This document shows, piece after piece, positions 19,801 to 30,300 of a stretch of 41,243 bases of DNA (positions are counted from its first letter, which is position 1; the number at the start of each line of letters is the position of its first letter). The position numbers were made by a program, and so were the translations under genes. Under the pieces are notes generated by a model that saw only the letters and a program-made list of their open reading frames with translations, did no database searches and was not told where the DNA came from. The stretch comes from Perkinsus olseni (lineage: Eukaryota > Perkinsozoa > Perkinsida > Perkinsidae): positions 1 through 41,243 of the forward strand of contig JABANP010000471.1 in assembly GCA_013115135.1 (NCBI GenBank). The letters run 5' to 3'.

Positions 19801-22800
19801 GGGCCGACATCATAATCGACTCTGGTGCTGCCGCAGCGCCGCTGCGTTAGATTTGGTGAGATCCGACATGACCGTAGAAGTCGTGTGACCGGCGAGCCAC
19901 CTCGGATGGCTATATGGAGGACGTCATTAGGCCATCCGTGATCTTGTTGATGACAAAGTTCTCCATAGGATCTTCCTTCTCTGCTAACTCACAGCCTGTT
20001 GACCCACCTTGAGTCCGGGTCCCAGACTGCCCGTTTCACACTCGGGACCACTCAGTGGACAGGAGCTGGGAGATGTCGACTTTATACGAGTCGTATAATA
20101 CGACCAGCTGACACATGCCAAACTAAAGGGACGAGAGGATCCAATGAATGACTCACGACGGATGGGGCATTAGGCACAAACCCGCGGCTTGGTTCACAGA
20201 ATGACCAGAGACAATGGCTCTGAGCCACGTAGAGCAGCATGTGCCCGCAGGGCACGAGCCCCGAAATTTCGCGGTGAAATTTCATGAAATTTCATGAAAT
20301 TTCGTGGGTTCTGTTGAAACGATGAAATCGATCACCCCGAGCGATAACACACTTTCCCGCGCAGTTATCCAGTGCGCTTAACCAGACCGAGTGCACCTGG
20401 CTTGAAACTATGATTCCAGGGTCTACCACCATCATGGAAGTACCATGGTGTTAGAGCCGGGTGAAATACCATTAGTACAGCTAGTTAATCAAGGCTTGTA
20501 TCTCGTCGCCGACGAGTCGTCGGTTCAGAGTTGGATTCCATATTCCGGAGTAACTCCGGAATAACTGTCATTAATCCATGGACCCACATTCTCGTTACGT
20601 TATTCTGATACGGCTAGTTATGGGGGATAATATCCAGTGGATATCACTCGAAAAGTTCTAACCGAACTTCAGAGTAACTCAACAAGATCCAGCAAATTCA
20701 ACTTTCATATCGCGAACTAGGCGACGAATTAGCACTGGTCGCAGCACAGATCGATTAAAACTTCACAATGTGGACGAGGATGGACTGTCCATCATGGACA
20801 CACAGTGTGTCACATACTACCTGGAAGTACAGAATATATACACTAAGCGGGCTGCCAACGTTGATTTGCCCACATTTATGCAATCGGCAAAACTGTTGAG
20901 CGCCACACCGATGGGGAGCGAAATTCTTAACGCGCGGAGCGCGTTTAAGATTTGACGGCCCAAGCGTGCGTTTCATGAAATTTCAGCATGAAATTTCGCT
21001 TTCATATTTCACAGCGCGTCCACCCCGGTTTTGGCACATGCTGACGTAGAGCATTAGGGAGGAGAGGGATACACATCCAAAATGTGACACGTTCTCAATA
21101 ATGAAGTCTGCTGAGCTGCGGGAAAGTGCCTCACTCGAACACGGCAATGCCGTGACGGCATTGTAGCAGACTACCGGAATTTCTCATCATCCCACGTTAG
21201 GTTACGTGTAAATTACACAGTGTAATGTTCAGTGTAGACGACTACCTTGTGTTGTACTTCCATCAACAAGTCCATCATCCTTCAACTGCAGTAACTTGGC
21301 GTCGAGCTCTTGCTGCCTCATAACCAGCAAGTCATGAGCATTGGCAGCTTCTCCCGCATCAGTTCGCATAGCTCCAGTTAGTGCCTACGTTAGGCAAACC
21401 TTCCACCGGCGAGCCTTGCATTCCAACCAGCTGAGCGTAGAACCGGGAATTTACTCAACGATTGAACATCCAACAGGCCACAGTCAAGTTGTGATCGACG
21501 GAGTCAATCTGCCCCGGGGGCGAATCGCTCGATAAGCTCGAAATACCTGTCGTTGTTTGGCCGCTTCCATCCCTTGTTCGAGATCTCTCTGCGAGTCCTC
21601 CACTACCCACCTCAATCCAGCCATGACCTAAATCGACCATGTCGTCTGAAAACCGGAGAGGCTCGACGCTAACCTGCTCGGAGAGCTCATTATCGAGAGT
21701 TGCCTCTAGCACATCGAGAGAGTCATCGAAAATATGGGGCAAGGAATTCTCCAAGGAAGTGACATCATCCTGCAACCGCTGCATGATGGCCTGAGATGAG
21801 ACAACTGAAAGCTCAGCAACGTTGGGTGGTCATCTCCAACAGTGATCATAAAGGTGTAAGTGTGGCATCGATCCACGGAGACTGTTCTCCATCGATACGT
21901 CGTCTACTCCACACATCGAGCCGCGCGTTGTCAAGCATCTTCGTAGGTAAGACAGCAAAGCCAAGTCTCTCATCAGATAAGGGAGACTGCTCATCCCGAA
22001 ACGTGAGCACTCAAAGGCAGGGTGGCTGAAAGTGGGGAATTATCTCCATAGTTCCCGGGAATATTCCCGGGGGAGGGAAGAAAGGAACTATTTCGGGGAA
22101 TAATGTCGGCTTTTTCGGGAATTATAGAAATTATGTGTGAAATACCGACGAACCTGTAGCTCTGAGCGACTTCTGTGCCCTTCAAGGGCAGCCCTTGTTG
22201 CTATCTTGCTTATATAAAACGACTTCGCTCCGATGAAAACGTGTCTTACCGGTCCGACCCGTTGTGTCGATGATGATAAGAGGCTAGATAACTGAGTGCC
22301 ATAGAAGGGACCCCAGTACTTGCGCTCTTCGGTGAGCACTCGCTCTGACGGTTGATTCGTGAAAAATGACAGGCTGCAAGGTGGGCTCGCTAATTCTTTC
22401 CGTCCTAGCGGTTGAGGGGGTTACCGAAATGGTTCCTCAGCATTTCCCGGGCTTTGAGCTTGCGTGGGCAGGGGCATAGGGCGATTTTCACGATAGTTCC
22501 CCAAATGGGGACCATTCGTCCCCTGGGGACGGTCCCCATCCACGCCGGTCACTATTCCCGGGAACTAAAACGGATTCATTGGGGAGGGGAAGAATGATTC
22601 TTCCTCAGCCTTCAGCCATCCTGCTCAAAGGCGCACTTTACCTTCTTCTCAGCCAGTTTAACTTGTGCGTCTCTGGTTTTAGCGTCCTCCGCAATAGCTT
22701 CACGAAGTTCCGCCTGCGTTGAAGAAATCCTTGGATAAGTGCGGTAGGAGCATATACCTCAGCATGATCGACCTCTGTGTTCATGTGCTCGACTTCGTCA

Positions 22801-24482
22801 CATAGACGACCTTCCTCTTGGGATAAATTCTCCAGTTGAGCTTTCAGACTGCGGGCGCCCTCGTAATCCTGCCAGAGAGTCAAAGTTTTTCGATTTGGCA
22901 GCGAATGACCAACAACGAAGAAAGGGGCATCTCACAGGCTTGGCCGATGCTTTACCACTGTGTGATTCAACGACACTGATACGGGATGAGTCCCCCCACT
23001 TTCCCAAGCATCTCCAGCAGGTGCTTCTTGTCCTTGGTCTCCGCCATCAGATCCTTCCTGCATTTTTCGATCGACTCGAGAGCTTTCGTGTACCTGCCTG
23101 AACTCAATGCATCTACCCAAGACACATCAGATGGATCACGTAGTGAAAAGATCCATGTCTGGCAAAGCCGCGAGCCTCCGGCATCACCAGAAAAGTCGTC
23201 ACAACGAGGTCGAGCAGAGCTCATAGTCTGGAACAAATTTAGCGCCAGCTGGGGTGCAATCCTCTGGACCGTCCGAACCTCCTATATAGATCTACGCTAT
23301 AGCGATTCAAAACTTATACCTGGCCGATCCAAATATGTCATCGAACTTCTTCTTCAAAGCCGCCTTGTCCGACAGTGGCCAGTTGCTGTCCTCTTGATGA
23401 CAGAAAATAACACTTTCCAAAACCTGACGAGCACCAGATGCCCCATCACTGAGAAGGGCCCCTCCCGGCGTACCGCTTTGGGTACGCCCATTAGCTGTGG
23501 AATGATGACGTCCATATCAGCACACTTCTTGGTGATGGTCTGCGTTGGTGCTCCGTTTTCTCCCTTGACTCTGAAATGATGAACAGCACTTGGTACGACA
23601 TAGCATGCTTGAAGTACTCAGGTGTCGCTGAACTACCGAACTCGGCGAATGTCCTCATGATTTAATTTCTCACACTCTTGAGATCCCCTATCATTCAATT
23701 TCAGAGAATCCAACGGGCCGATTTGTACCACAGTCAATCAACCCTCCAAATCGTTTCGCAGTGTAGAGCTGCTCTACTAGAGCACCCTGACTCACTTGAT
23801 GAGGCTCTCTAGCTGCTTGAACGTGGTTTTCAGTACCCCCGCTCGATTCCGCTGGTTAGTCAGCTGGAATATCCTAGACATCACAACCTAGCCAGAAAGA
23901 GCATTCCCCACCGCGATCATGGACCAAGCCTCCCACCTGCTTGCCCGCGGCGGAGCGGAACATGAGCTTGACCTGTCCCTTAACCTCCGGCACTCCGGCA
24001 ACATTCGGGTCGAAGACAAACCTGCAGCTGGCACTATGAAGCCGAAAGATGTCTCACGGCGATACCCATGGCCTTTGTCGCAGTTGGGCGGCAGGACTCC
24101 TGTTGTAGCCATCTTGAGGCACTCTATCACTGTGGTCTTCCCTGAGGCGATAGAAGGCACTCCCGACCCGACTGCAGAGCGCGAAAGCCCGACTATCATA
24201 GTCGCCCTTGCGACTGATTTGATATTTCTCGCACATGATCTACTCCCTCAATTTGTGAACTCCCTGCTGTGACCTCCGCCAAAGACATTCCCTGATACTG
24301 TCTAACACGGCAGTCCAGCGTTCGTTCCGTAGGGAAGCATGTATTCGTGAGCCGGAAAACGCCGTACCTGCCCCATTGTGTCCCACAATTAGCGTGACAG
24401 GCTTCTCGAATTCAATGACTTCGATCCTTTCCGAAGAGAATGATCTGATACCCTGAATGCCGAGCTTGTTCAACGTAGTCAT
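13751..24482 (-). CDS. RAD50: RAD50 double-strand-break repair ATPase, intron-rich
   Basis: SMC-like ATPase of the nuclear MRE11-RAD50-NBS1 complex, which tethers and processes DNA ends and activates checkpoint signalling. Start ATG at 24,480-24,482 ([15 protein letters not shown]). Exon 1 (24,368-24,482) ends inside the Walker A motif VGHNGAG, and exon 2 (24,066-24,141) completes it with KTTVIECLK. Then follow [18 protein letters not shown] and, near 23,400, [15 protein letters not shown], a near-invariant RAD50 segment. Coiled-coil exons run through 23.2-14.6 kb, with the zinc hook KCQLCKRN (CxxC) near 16,829-16,852. The C-terminal head has [15 protein letters not shown], the signature [13 protein letters not shown] (about 14,110-14,140), Walker [12 protein letters not shown] (about 14,029-14,056) and LLITHDEEF. 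Stop TAA at 13,751. All key residues are present. Introns are many and short, GT-AG. A coiled-coil exon near 18,130 seems to need a 1-nt frame change that I could not resolve. The 18.69-21.24 kb stretch holds no clear exon. Confidence 0.97.
16205..16226. repeat. 22-nt motif in a RAD50 intron
   Basis: X = CTTTCAGG, perfect. It creates two CTTTCAGG-like pyrimidine-AG segments. Confidence 0.95.
17486..17523. repeat. 38-nt expanded motif: X1-7/rcX/N8/rcX/X2-8
   Basis: X = GTGATGAC; the reverse-complement 8-mer GTCATCAC occurs twice, separated by acagtccc. Flanking bases extend it into two adjoining palindromes of 11-1-11 (17,482-17,504) and 12-1-12 (17,504-17,528). It lies in a RAD50 intron. Confidence 0.93.
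17729..17750. repeat. 22-nt motif (1 mismatch) in a RAD50 intron
   Basis: X = GATGCGAT; the first base of the first arm differs. It overlaps a 9-1-9 palindrome just upstream. Confidence 0.8.
18403..18424. repeat. 22-nt motif, first of a directly adjoining pair
   Basis: X = CTCACTAG, perfect. The next motif begins at the very next base. Confidence 0.95.
18425..18446. repeat. 22-nt motif, second of the pair
   Basis: X = GTGATGAC, perfect; the same X as the expanded motif at 17,486. Confidence 0.95.
19541..19562. repeat. 22-nt motif (1 mismatch)
   Basis: X = GACTCCAG; the first arm reads GACTTCA. Confidence 0.8.
20083..20104. repeat. 22-nt X1-7/rcX/X2-8 motif
   Basis: X = TATACGAC, perfect. 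Confidence 0.95.
20502..20523. repeat. 22-nt X1-7/rcX/X2-8 motif
   Basis: X = CTCGTCGG, perfect. An 11-1-11 palindrome follows at 20,541. Confidence 0.95.
20541..20563. repeat. Perfect 11-1-11 palindrome
   Basis: Arms TATTCCGGAGT / ACTCCGGAATA around one a. Confidence 0.95.
20623..20644. repeat. 22-nt motif (2 mismatches)
   Basis: X = CTGGATAT; the first arm reads GGGGATA. Confidence 0.65.
20779..20800. repeat. 22-nt X1-7/rcX/X2-8 motif
   Basis: X = GATGGACA, perfect. A further motif with one mismatch (X = GACACACT) overlaps its end at 20,797-20,818. Confidence 0.95.
20797..20818. repeat. 22-nt motif (1 mismatch), overlapping the previous
   Basis: X = GACACACT; the last arm reads ACATACT. 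Confidence 0.8.
21140..21161. repeat. 22-nt X1-7/rcX/X2-8 motif
   Basis: X = CACGGCAT, perfect. Confidence 0.95.
21205..21226. repeat. 22-nt motif (1 mismatch)
   Basis: X = TGTGTAAT; the first base of the first arm is c. Confidence 0.8.
22176..22197. repeat. 22-nt motif in a RAD50 intron
   Basis: X = TGCCCTTG, perfect. Confidence 0.95.
22517..22538. repeat. 22-nt motif in a RAD50 intron
   Basis: X = CGTCCCCA, perfect. A further GGGGAC copy lies 5 bp upstream. Confidence 0.95.
23763..23784. repeat. 22-nt motif just inside a RAD50 intron
   Basis: X = GTAGAGCA, perfect. It begins within about 25 bp of the donor after the exon encoding [20 protein letters not shown]. Confidence 0.95.
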
Positions 24483-24694
24483 CAGGGATTTCCAATAGCC
24501 TCAGAGCGCAAGTCGGCTACAAACAAACTACAGCGCGACGGGTTACCACATCTTCACAGTTCTACTAACCCACCAAGACCTCGTAATATTATACCGAAAA
24601 CGTCATTTGTAACGTAAGATTATTAGTTTACGAAGTTCCGGGGCGAGTACGAAGTTCGGATTCTCGACTATCTGATGAAGGATCAGATCTACGT

Positions 24695-24763
24695 GGGGAA
24701 AAATCAGATGGGAAAAATCAGATGGGCAAAATCAGATGCGGAAAAATCAGATGCGGAAAAATC
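24695..24763. repeat. Minisatellite about 200 bp upstream of RAD50
   Basis: Four to five tandem units of about 14-15 bp with core AAAAATCAGATG. It lies between the RAD50 start and segment B2, in the presumed promoter region. Whether it has any regulatory role cannot be seen. Confidence 0.9.
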
Positions 24764-25212
24764 GAGCGCTGAGCAATCGTTCCTGAGAAGGCGCCGCTAG
24801 CGAAGGCTCAGTGCGTTCCTATCAACCTTGCACACTACTCTGTGAACTTTACGGAGCGAAGCGCTTTATGACTCGTTGAATCCACTCAGAAAGCCACAAA
24901 GGAGGACCACAAAGATCTCCGTCCGTACAACTCTTCTCAAGTATCTCGACCACGCCAGGAGATACCACCTGGGCGTCTTCAGCGATGGGAGGCATTATCT
25001 TCGAATAAAAAACATGTCAGAGAGGCACGAAATGTACACGAAATGTCTCACAAATGTATACCGATTTCGTTGGCCACCTGAACGCAACACCCGGATCCGT
25101 CGACGAAACGGTACACGATCGCACGCACAAGGATCATCTCCCGATATGGCATATCTCACATATCGGGCTCATGCGGGAGCCTAAGAGAAACACCTGCTAT
25201 GGGACGAGATTG

Positions 25213-25539
25213 TTATTCCTTGGAATCGCCGTACGAGTCAAGATACGTGACTATAGCCACTGCTTGCAGAAGGTCATCGAAATTATCTCTCAGGCTTTCT
25301 GCTCTCGAACTGTTGACGTACGCCGACGATACTTGTGGATCGTCGAACACACCTATCGGGTTTAGGTAGAAGTAGTGCCTGACGCACACTTTATCGAAAC
25401 GAGCTGTCATAGCTGCCGATGCGTACCATCCTTTCTCTTTGTGCCAATACACGCATAATCCATTGCGTACAGCACTCTTCAGAGCTTGGCTCGGAGGACT
25501 TCTCCTCAACTCGCTTGCAGTGACCTTTGCCTCCCTCAT
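25213..25539 (-). CDS. Conserved ORF F, copy 2
   Basis: Matches 2,647-2,973 with few replacements (for example AKVTASEL for AGVTASEL). Open in both copies; function unknown. Confidence 0.4.
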   Translation of the reverse strand: MREAKVTASELRRSPPSQALKSAVRNGLCVYWHKEKGWYASAAMTARFDKVCVRHYFYLNPIGVFDDPQVSSAYVNSSRAESLRDNFDDLLQAVAIVTYLDSYGDSKE

Positions 25540-25849
25540 AAATTCCTAGCACGATCAGGAAGGTCCATGCTATGATGAGTGTGGAGCCATATACCTCAAC
25601 TGCTGCCCGGTGTTGTTCATTCACGACTACAGGCAACTCTTCTCGTAATATTTTCCGAGGCCGGACGGCCACTGTACGCCGCGCAACTTTCCGGTATTTT
25701 CTCTTCGGCTCCCTCCGCCCACTTGCTGCACGATATTCCTGGAGATGCTCGAGGAATGACTCTGCCAGACTAGAGCCTGCAATGTCCCTGAACACAAACA
25801 GACCTCCCCGGGAATCTCTATTTATCCCACGTATGAGGTGAACTCTCAA
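25391..25849 (-). CDS. Conserved ORF E, copy 2
   Basis: Matches 2,825-3,283 and the inverted copy at 9,515-9,907. The frame is intact. See ORF E copy 1 for features. Confidence 0.55.
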   Translation of the reverse strand: MRVHLIRGINRDSRGGLFVFRDIAGSSLAESFLEHLQEYRAASGRREPKRKYRKVARRTVAVRPRKILREELPVVVNEQHRAAVEVYGSTLIIAWTFLIVLGIYEGGKGHCKRVEEKSSEPSSEECCTQWIMRVLAQRERMVRIGSYDSSFR

Positions 25850-25988
25850 ATTGAAGGCTCGTGAAGCTCACATACATATTGATGATGGAAGATCGCGAAA
25901 GTTGAGATGCGAAGTCGAATACCACACGCAAAATATGTGGCTCGTATAATACGAGTCGTATTGCTACACCACCCCTATACTATAGGGC

Positions 25989-26264
25989 CTATAGTTTGTA
26001 AACCGACGGATACGATCCGAAGCCCCTGCTGAGACAGATATAATCGATCTGTTTCGTTCCCTCCGGGCACCACCCAGTGGGATCATCGCGGATCTTCAAG
26101 CGGACTTCATCGATGTCCTTATATATCCCAAGGGCGAGCTCAGCAGACGTCGACTCTGGCCGGTTCCTCTTTCCGCCACGCTCGTAGGACCTGCCAGCAT
26201 CACCAAGACCAGATATCTCAGGTGTATAGCGTCGGGATTTGAAATAAGTAAAACTGCCAATCAA
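25989..26264 (-). CDS. Conserved ORF D, copy 2
   Basis: Its protein is identical to that of 3,423-3,698 over the whole open frame, while the DNA differs at two sites, both silent (in the codons for Tyr of IYKD and Ser of YPSV). Two silent changes out of two is only weak support for coding constraint. Confidence 0.42.
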   Translation of the reverse strand: MIGSFTYFKSRRYTPEISGLGDAGRSYERGGKRNRPESTSAELALGIYKDIDEVRLKIRDDPTGWCPEGTKQIDYICLSRGFGSYPSVYKL

Positions 26265-26389
26265 AGTTACATCTTGAGAAACTCAACGTCAACGCTTTAA
26301 CCCCATTATCTTTGGAGCCCACTGATCATACATCCTCGAATTTCCATACAATGAACACTCGGCGGGCTGAAACTCTGAGCCACTAAGCA

Positions 26390-27139
26390 CTACTTGCATA
26401 GTGTTTTGAGCCATTCGATCATTTTTAAGGTCTCCCTTTGCATTGCTTCCTTTTCAAGTGTCTGCTCATTGCAAGTGTCGAATTCAAACTCACCGTTGCG
26501 CCTGAATCGACAAGAATACTCGGAAGTTCCGGGCCACAAGTTGTGGCCCACAACGCTGCTGTATGAATTGAGTTGAACCCACCGATCGAGATCCACCACA
26601 GTGGCTACTGTCTGAACCAATTCCTGCACTAATGATCGATCCTCTACGTCAATCCGACTGCTATTCGTATAGGCTTGAGAAACTTTACCATCAGAATTGC
26701 GATACTTGTAGTACCTTCAAGAAAACAGTCAATTCAGGGTATGACGTCCTGGACCGGACAACAATCACAGTACTCACCATCCCTTCAAACCGTTCCAATG
26801 AATACCAAACTCTTCACGAATAGCTTTCTGGATGTTTCCGTCCAGCGTCACAGTTTTTGACTTTTCGTCCAGCATACTCCTGCCTTTGATGATAGCCTGA
26901 AATAGTTGATTATAATGATTATATCCCATACATCCGAAATTGCGCACATCAACACGCTTTCGGTGATCCTCAGTGGCTGCTGCAGGTTCCGCTCCGATAG
27001 GGCGCCCCTTACAACGGATCTTCCCCTGCGTTCTCCTGCGTTTGGACGCAAGGGACTGGATTTCATCGTCTAGCCGTGACGAGAAATGTATCAGCTTTCT
27101 CAAAGCAGAGGCTGCCGACTTGGTGCTACCGGGCGACAT
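26390..27139 (-). CDS. Gene C, copy 2: unidentified 228-residue protein, two exons
   Basis: Exons 26,778-27,139 and 26,390-26,714; intron 26,715-26,777 of 63 nt (GTGAGT...AAG). The length and frame equal those of copy 1; differences are a few replacements such as Thr to Ala in SAASALRKL and Met to Val in SLVQELVQ. It lies 192 bp beyond the stop of gene B on the same strand and so may be an independent downstream gene. Function unknown. The palindromic motif at 26,533-26,554 lies within exon 2. Confidence 0.6.
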
Positions 27140-27331
27140 GTGCGGAAAGAAAACACAATCTAGAAGATAACACAACTAAGACCGTCTCTGGACAGTAGAA
27201 ATCGGTCTTATGCAAAGTGCGCCTAACCTCTGAGACTGCTACGGTCCGTCCCTACACGATGGTTATCACAAGGGCTCGCGGTGAGTAAAGTGGTGAGAAT
27301 CTACACTCCCCTCGTGAAAGCCCTGCACAGA

Positions 27332-30300
27332 CTAGAGTCGAAGGGGGACCTCGCCTGCGGAGGATTCAAGAGATTTCTCCTTAAGCGTGTCAACATCTAG
27401 GCACACACGCAGCAAAACCGCTAGCCGTGGGATGTCGAGTCCGGCTCCATTGTGTTGCGATGGAGGTCGTATTAGTCGGCGATAGATGTAGCCAACCACG
27501 TGAACCAGAACAGTGGAACGAGCAGTGGAACGGATCGTCGGGTGTAAATGCCGACTCGGCATTGCTGAGGAAGCGCAGAAGTAAGCCTTACTTAGTAAGG
27601 TCAGTGATAGGTGAGGCGGTAGGTGATAGGCGAGGCTAGCGATGCAGATGAGAGGATGTGTGCGGCCCGGGCAGCTCTCCGATGGAGAACGCCGCCCGGG
27701 CCGCGAGATTGACATTGTGAATTCATCTTTGAGCACTGACGGCTCCGACCTGCGAGGTGAAGCAATCACACCGCCGGGCACTGTATTGACAAACCTAACA
27801 TGCCCATCTTCCCGAACAGCGCAGAGCATTACGTGCCAGTACGCAAAACCCTGATCTACTCATCGAAAAGTAACCTTCGGGGACCACGAAGCCATCATGA
27901 TGCATGGCAGCCACTGTCCCGTATCTTCACCGAATCGTTGTTGCAACGTCAGCAGTGCATACGGGCCCTGTGTCAGGGACCGTATGCAAATGCAGCAGTA
28001 TGCAGCCCGGCTACAAAATCGACACCGCTCCCTCCCCTGACCCTTCCAGAGCGACGAGAGGCTCGATGCTTGAACTCCAGCAACAAGCGCACAGTCGCAG
28101 CCACATTCCCTATTACAGCTAAATTGGATACCACCATCTTCGAGCTAAGATACTCCACAACGGTGAAATATATCTCAGTTATCCCCGCAGATACTACTTT
28201 CCGGGCTCGCAGCCTCCAAAACTGTCTTCCAAATTAACACATTCCATCCCGGCAGCAATATCCGCAGGCCTGGTACTAGTCTTCGAAGATGAGTCGGCTT
28301 TCGGCATTCTCCACGAGGACCAGTCCAAGGCTACCTGCGAAGACACTCGGGCCCGAAATAATCTGTCCATCCACTATGAATGCTTAAAAACGTATCATCA
28401 TCATCATCATCATCATCAACAGAATATGGAGTTTAAATCACAAGAGTATTCTCTAACAGAGCAGCTCTTCTGAACGTAGAGGCCCAGACACTGGTGCTCG
28501 TTCAAGAAGAGACGTGTAATTCATCTCGAGCAAAATCGCAGAATTTGCCACACGTTTCTAGATTTGTCCCAAAGCTACCACTACTACCGTGGTCGAGTTG
28601 GCATCAGTGGTGCCCACACCTACTCCTAATATACACGGATTACCATGTCCATCCAGACAACGAGCCGCGCCCAAGCTCCACTACCAGACCCTCCTCAAGA
28701 CTACCGGTTTGCTCGCATCCGCTCTTCCCTCGCAATAGCGTCTATACTCCTCCATCCGAACCGGGCCCGCATATCCGATGCACCTACTCACATTCCGTCC
28801 AATCACCAGCAGATAGACAGTACCACAACCTTGTCTGCGCCGGCATGGTTGCTGGGGGTTCGAATTCAGGTTCGACCACCGTGCTGGATACTCTCCCACC
28901 CTCTTCGTCTCGAGTATATCTCCTATAGGCCGTCGAGGGGACCTGACCACGCGCCTTCCGACAAATAGGATCTCGGGGGTCCCAGATCGCGCTTCTCGAA
29001 GTGATCACGCTCGCGAATCCCCCAGAGGCGCAACACCACAGTTCTACGCCGTTTCCTAAATCTCCTTCCTTAGCCTCCCGTATTCATCAAACAACCTTCA
29101 CGCTCGCGATGCTACGTCGTTTCTAGCAACCTCCGTGCCACGACAGAGCCCCCGCGATTCCTCCGAGGAATCGCGGGGGGCTCTAATCAGTCCCCATCGG
29201 AACCCACGTTCTGGCCAGCTGGTGAGGATGTCGGACTAGAATGAATGGACTCCCTGGCCGACCGTGGTAGTGCTTCTTCCGGAGATGGCGAGCGATTCTG
29301 AGACGAATCGAGCGCTTATTATCTGCTCAAAGAGAACTGTGAAGAAGCCCTCTGAAAGAAATCTTTCAGGGAGGGCGAAGCAATTGGTCTCCTTGGTCCC
29401 TGACTATCTCTAAGGGATCCGATTTTTTGAGATTATTCGATAATTGTGAAGATCCAATAATGGCCATTCACACCCGACCTACCCGTGTTCTCCACTCAGG
29501 CAACAAAGATACCGTTCTCCGTATGATCTTCATCACAGCAGCCTCTACAATCTTCAACGGAAACAGACCGTCTCTTGTTACAATGCGCAACGGGTCTGAA
29601 GTTTTCCGCTCGAAAAAAGATATTTCCACTCCCGCTACTTCTCGCGTGCTCCCTCCCAACTGCGATCTGAGCGAACAGCAGCGCTTGCAGTTCTTCAACT
29701 GATACCAACCCGCAGGCCGTGAAATCTTTCAAGACTGCTTTATGCCGGGAAGACGGTCCAACACCAACGACCTGACCATAATCTTCATCATCGACCTCTG
29801 CGGAATGAAAGATACTCGATAAATGCTATCAACGCGGGGACATGTCACCGCCGATGATTTCCCTTTGGAGTGGTATCGGAAGAGTATCAGACTGGATCGC
29901 ACAACAATCCTCAGCAACCAGCCCAAGAAACACGCAGCGTCCTCAATGAAACGAGACTGTTCGTAGCAGTGTTCATAACCAAGTGGCCCCTTCGACAACA
30001 CCAGAACTCTTCCCACCCTCCCACAGGGTCCTCAGCTCGGCAGGCCCTCGTTTGACAACGAAAGCGTAGCGAGAGACATCATCCCTATCGACCCCCGTGC
30101 TTCACTACCTCATGCTCCTTCAAGTCGGCCTCCAGCACAGCTTCTGCAAGATACGTCGCCACTTCCCCAGCAGAGAGATGCTGAGCCGTTAATTTATCCG
30201 CAGGAACCGGGTAATCCGGGACATTGAAAGGGACGTCCACAAGCCTCTGACACATAATGGGCTTACCCTCGTCACCACTGACCTACCTACCTCAACAAAC

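Larger units (their letters stand above)
18692..21245. other. Gene-poor stretch within RAD50, very rich in palindromic motifs
   Basis: This lies between recognisable coiled-coil exons of RAD50 and is most simply one long intron of about 2.5 kb, some forty times the usual size here, though an overlooked divergent exon is possible. It holds at least eight 22-nt motifs (19,541; 20,083; 20,502; 20,623; 20,779; 20,797; 21,140; 21,205), an 11-1-11 palindrome (20,541-20,563) and a short tandem array of GAAATTTCAT (20,270-20,303). Confidence 0.6.

Noticed and set aside
22986..23579. 197-codon plus-strand open frame
   Set aside because: It lies antisense to RAD50 exons that encode [15 protein letters not shown] and neighbouring segments, and has no motif of its own.
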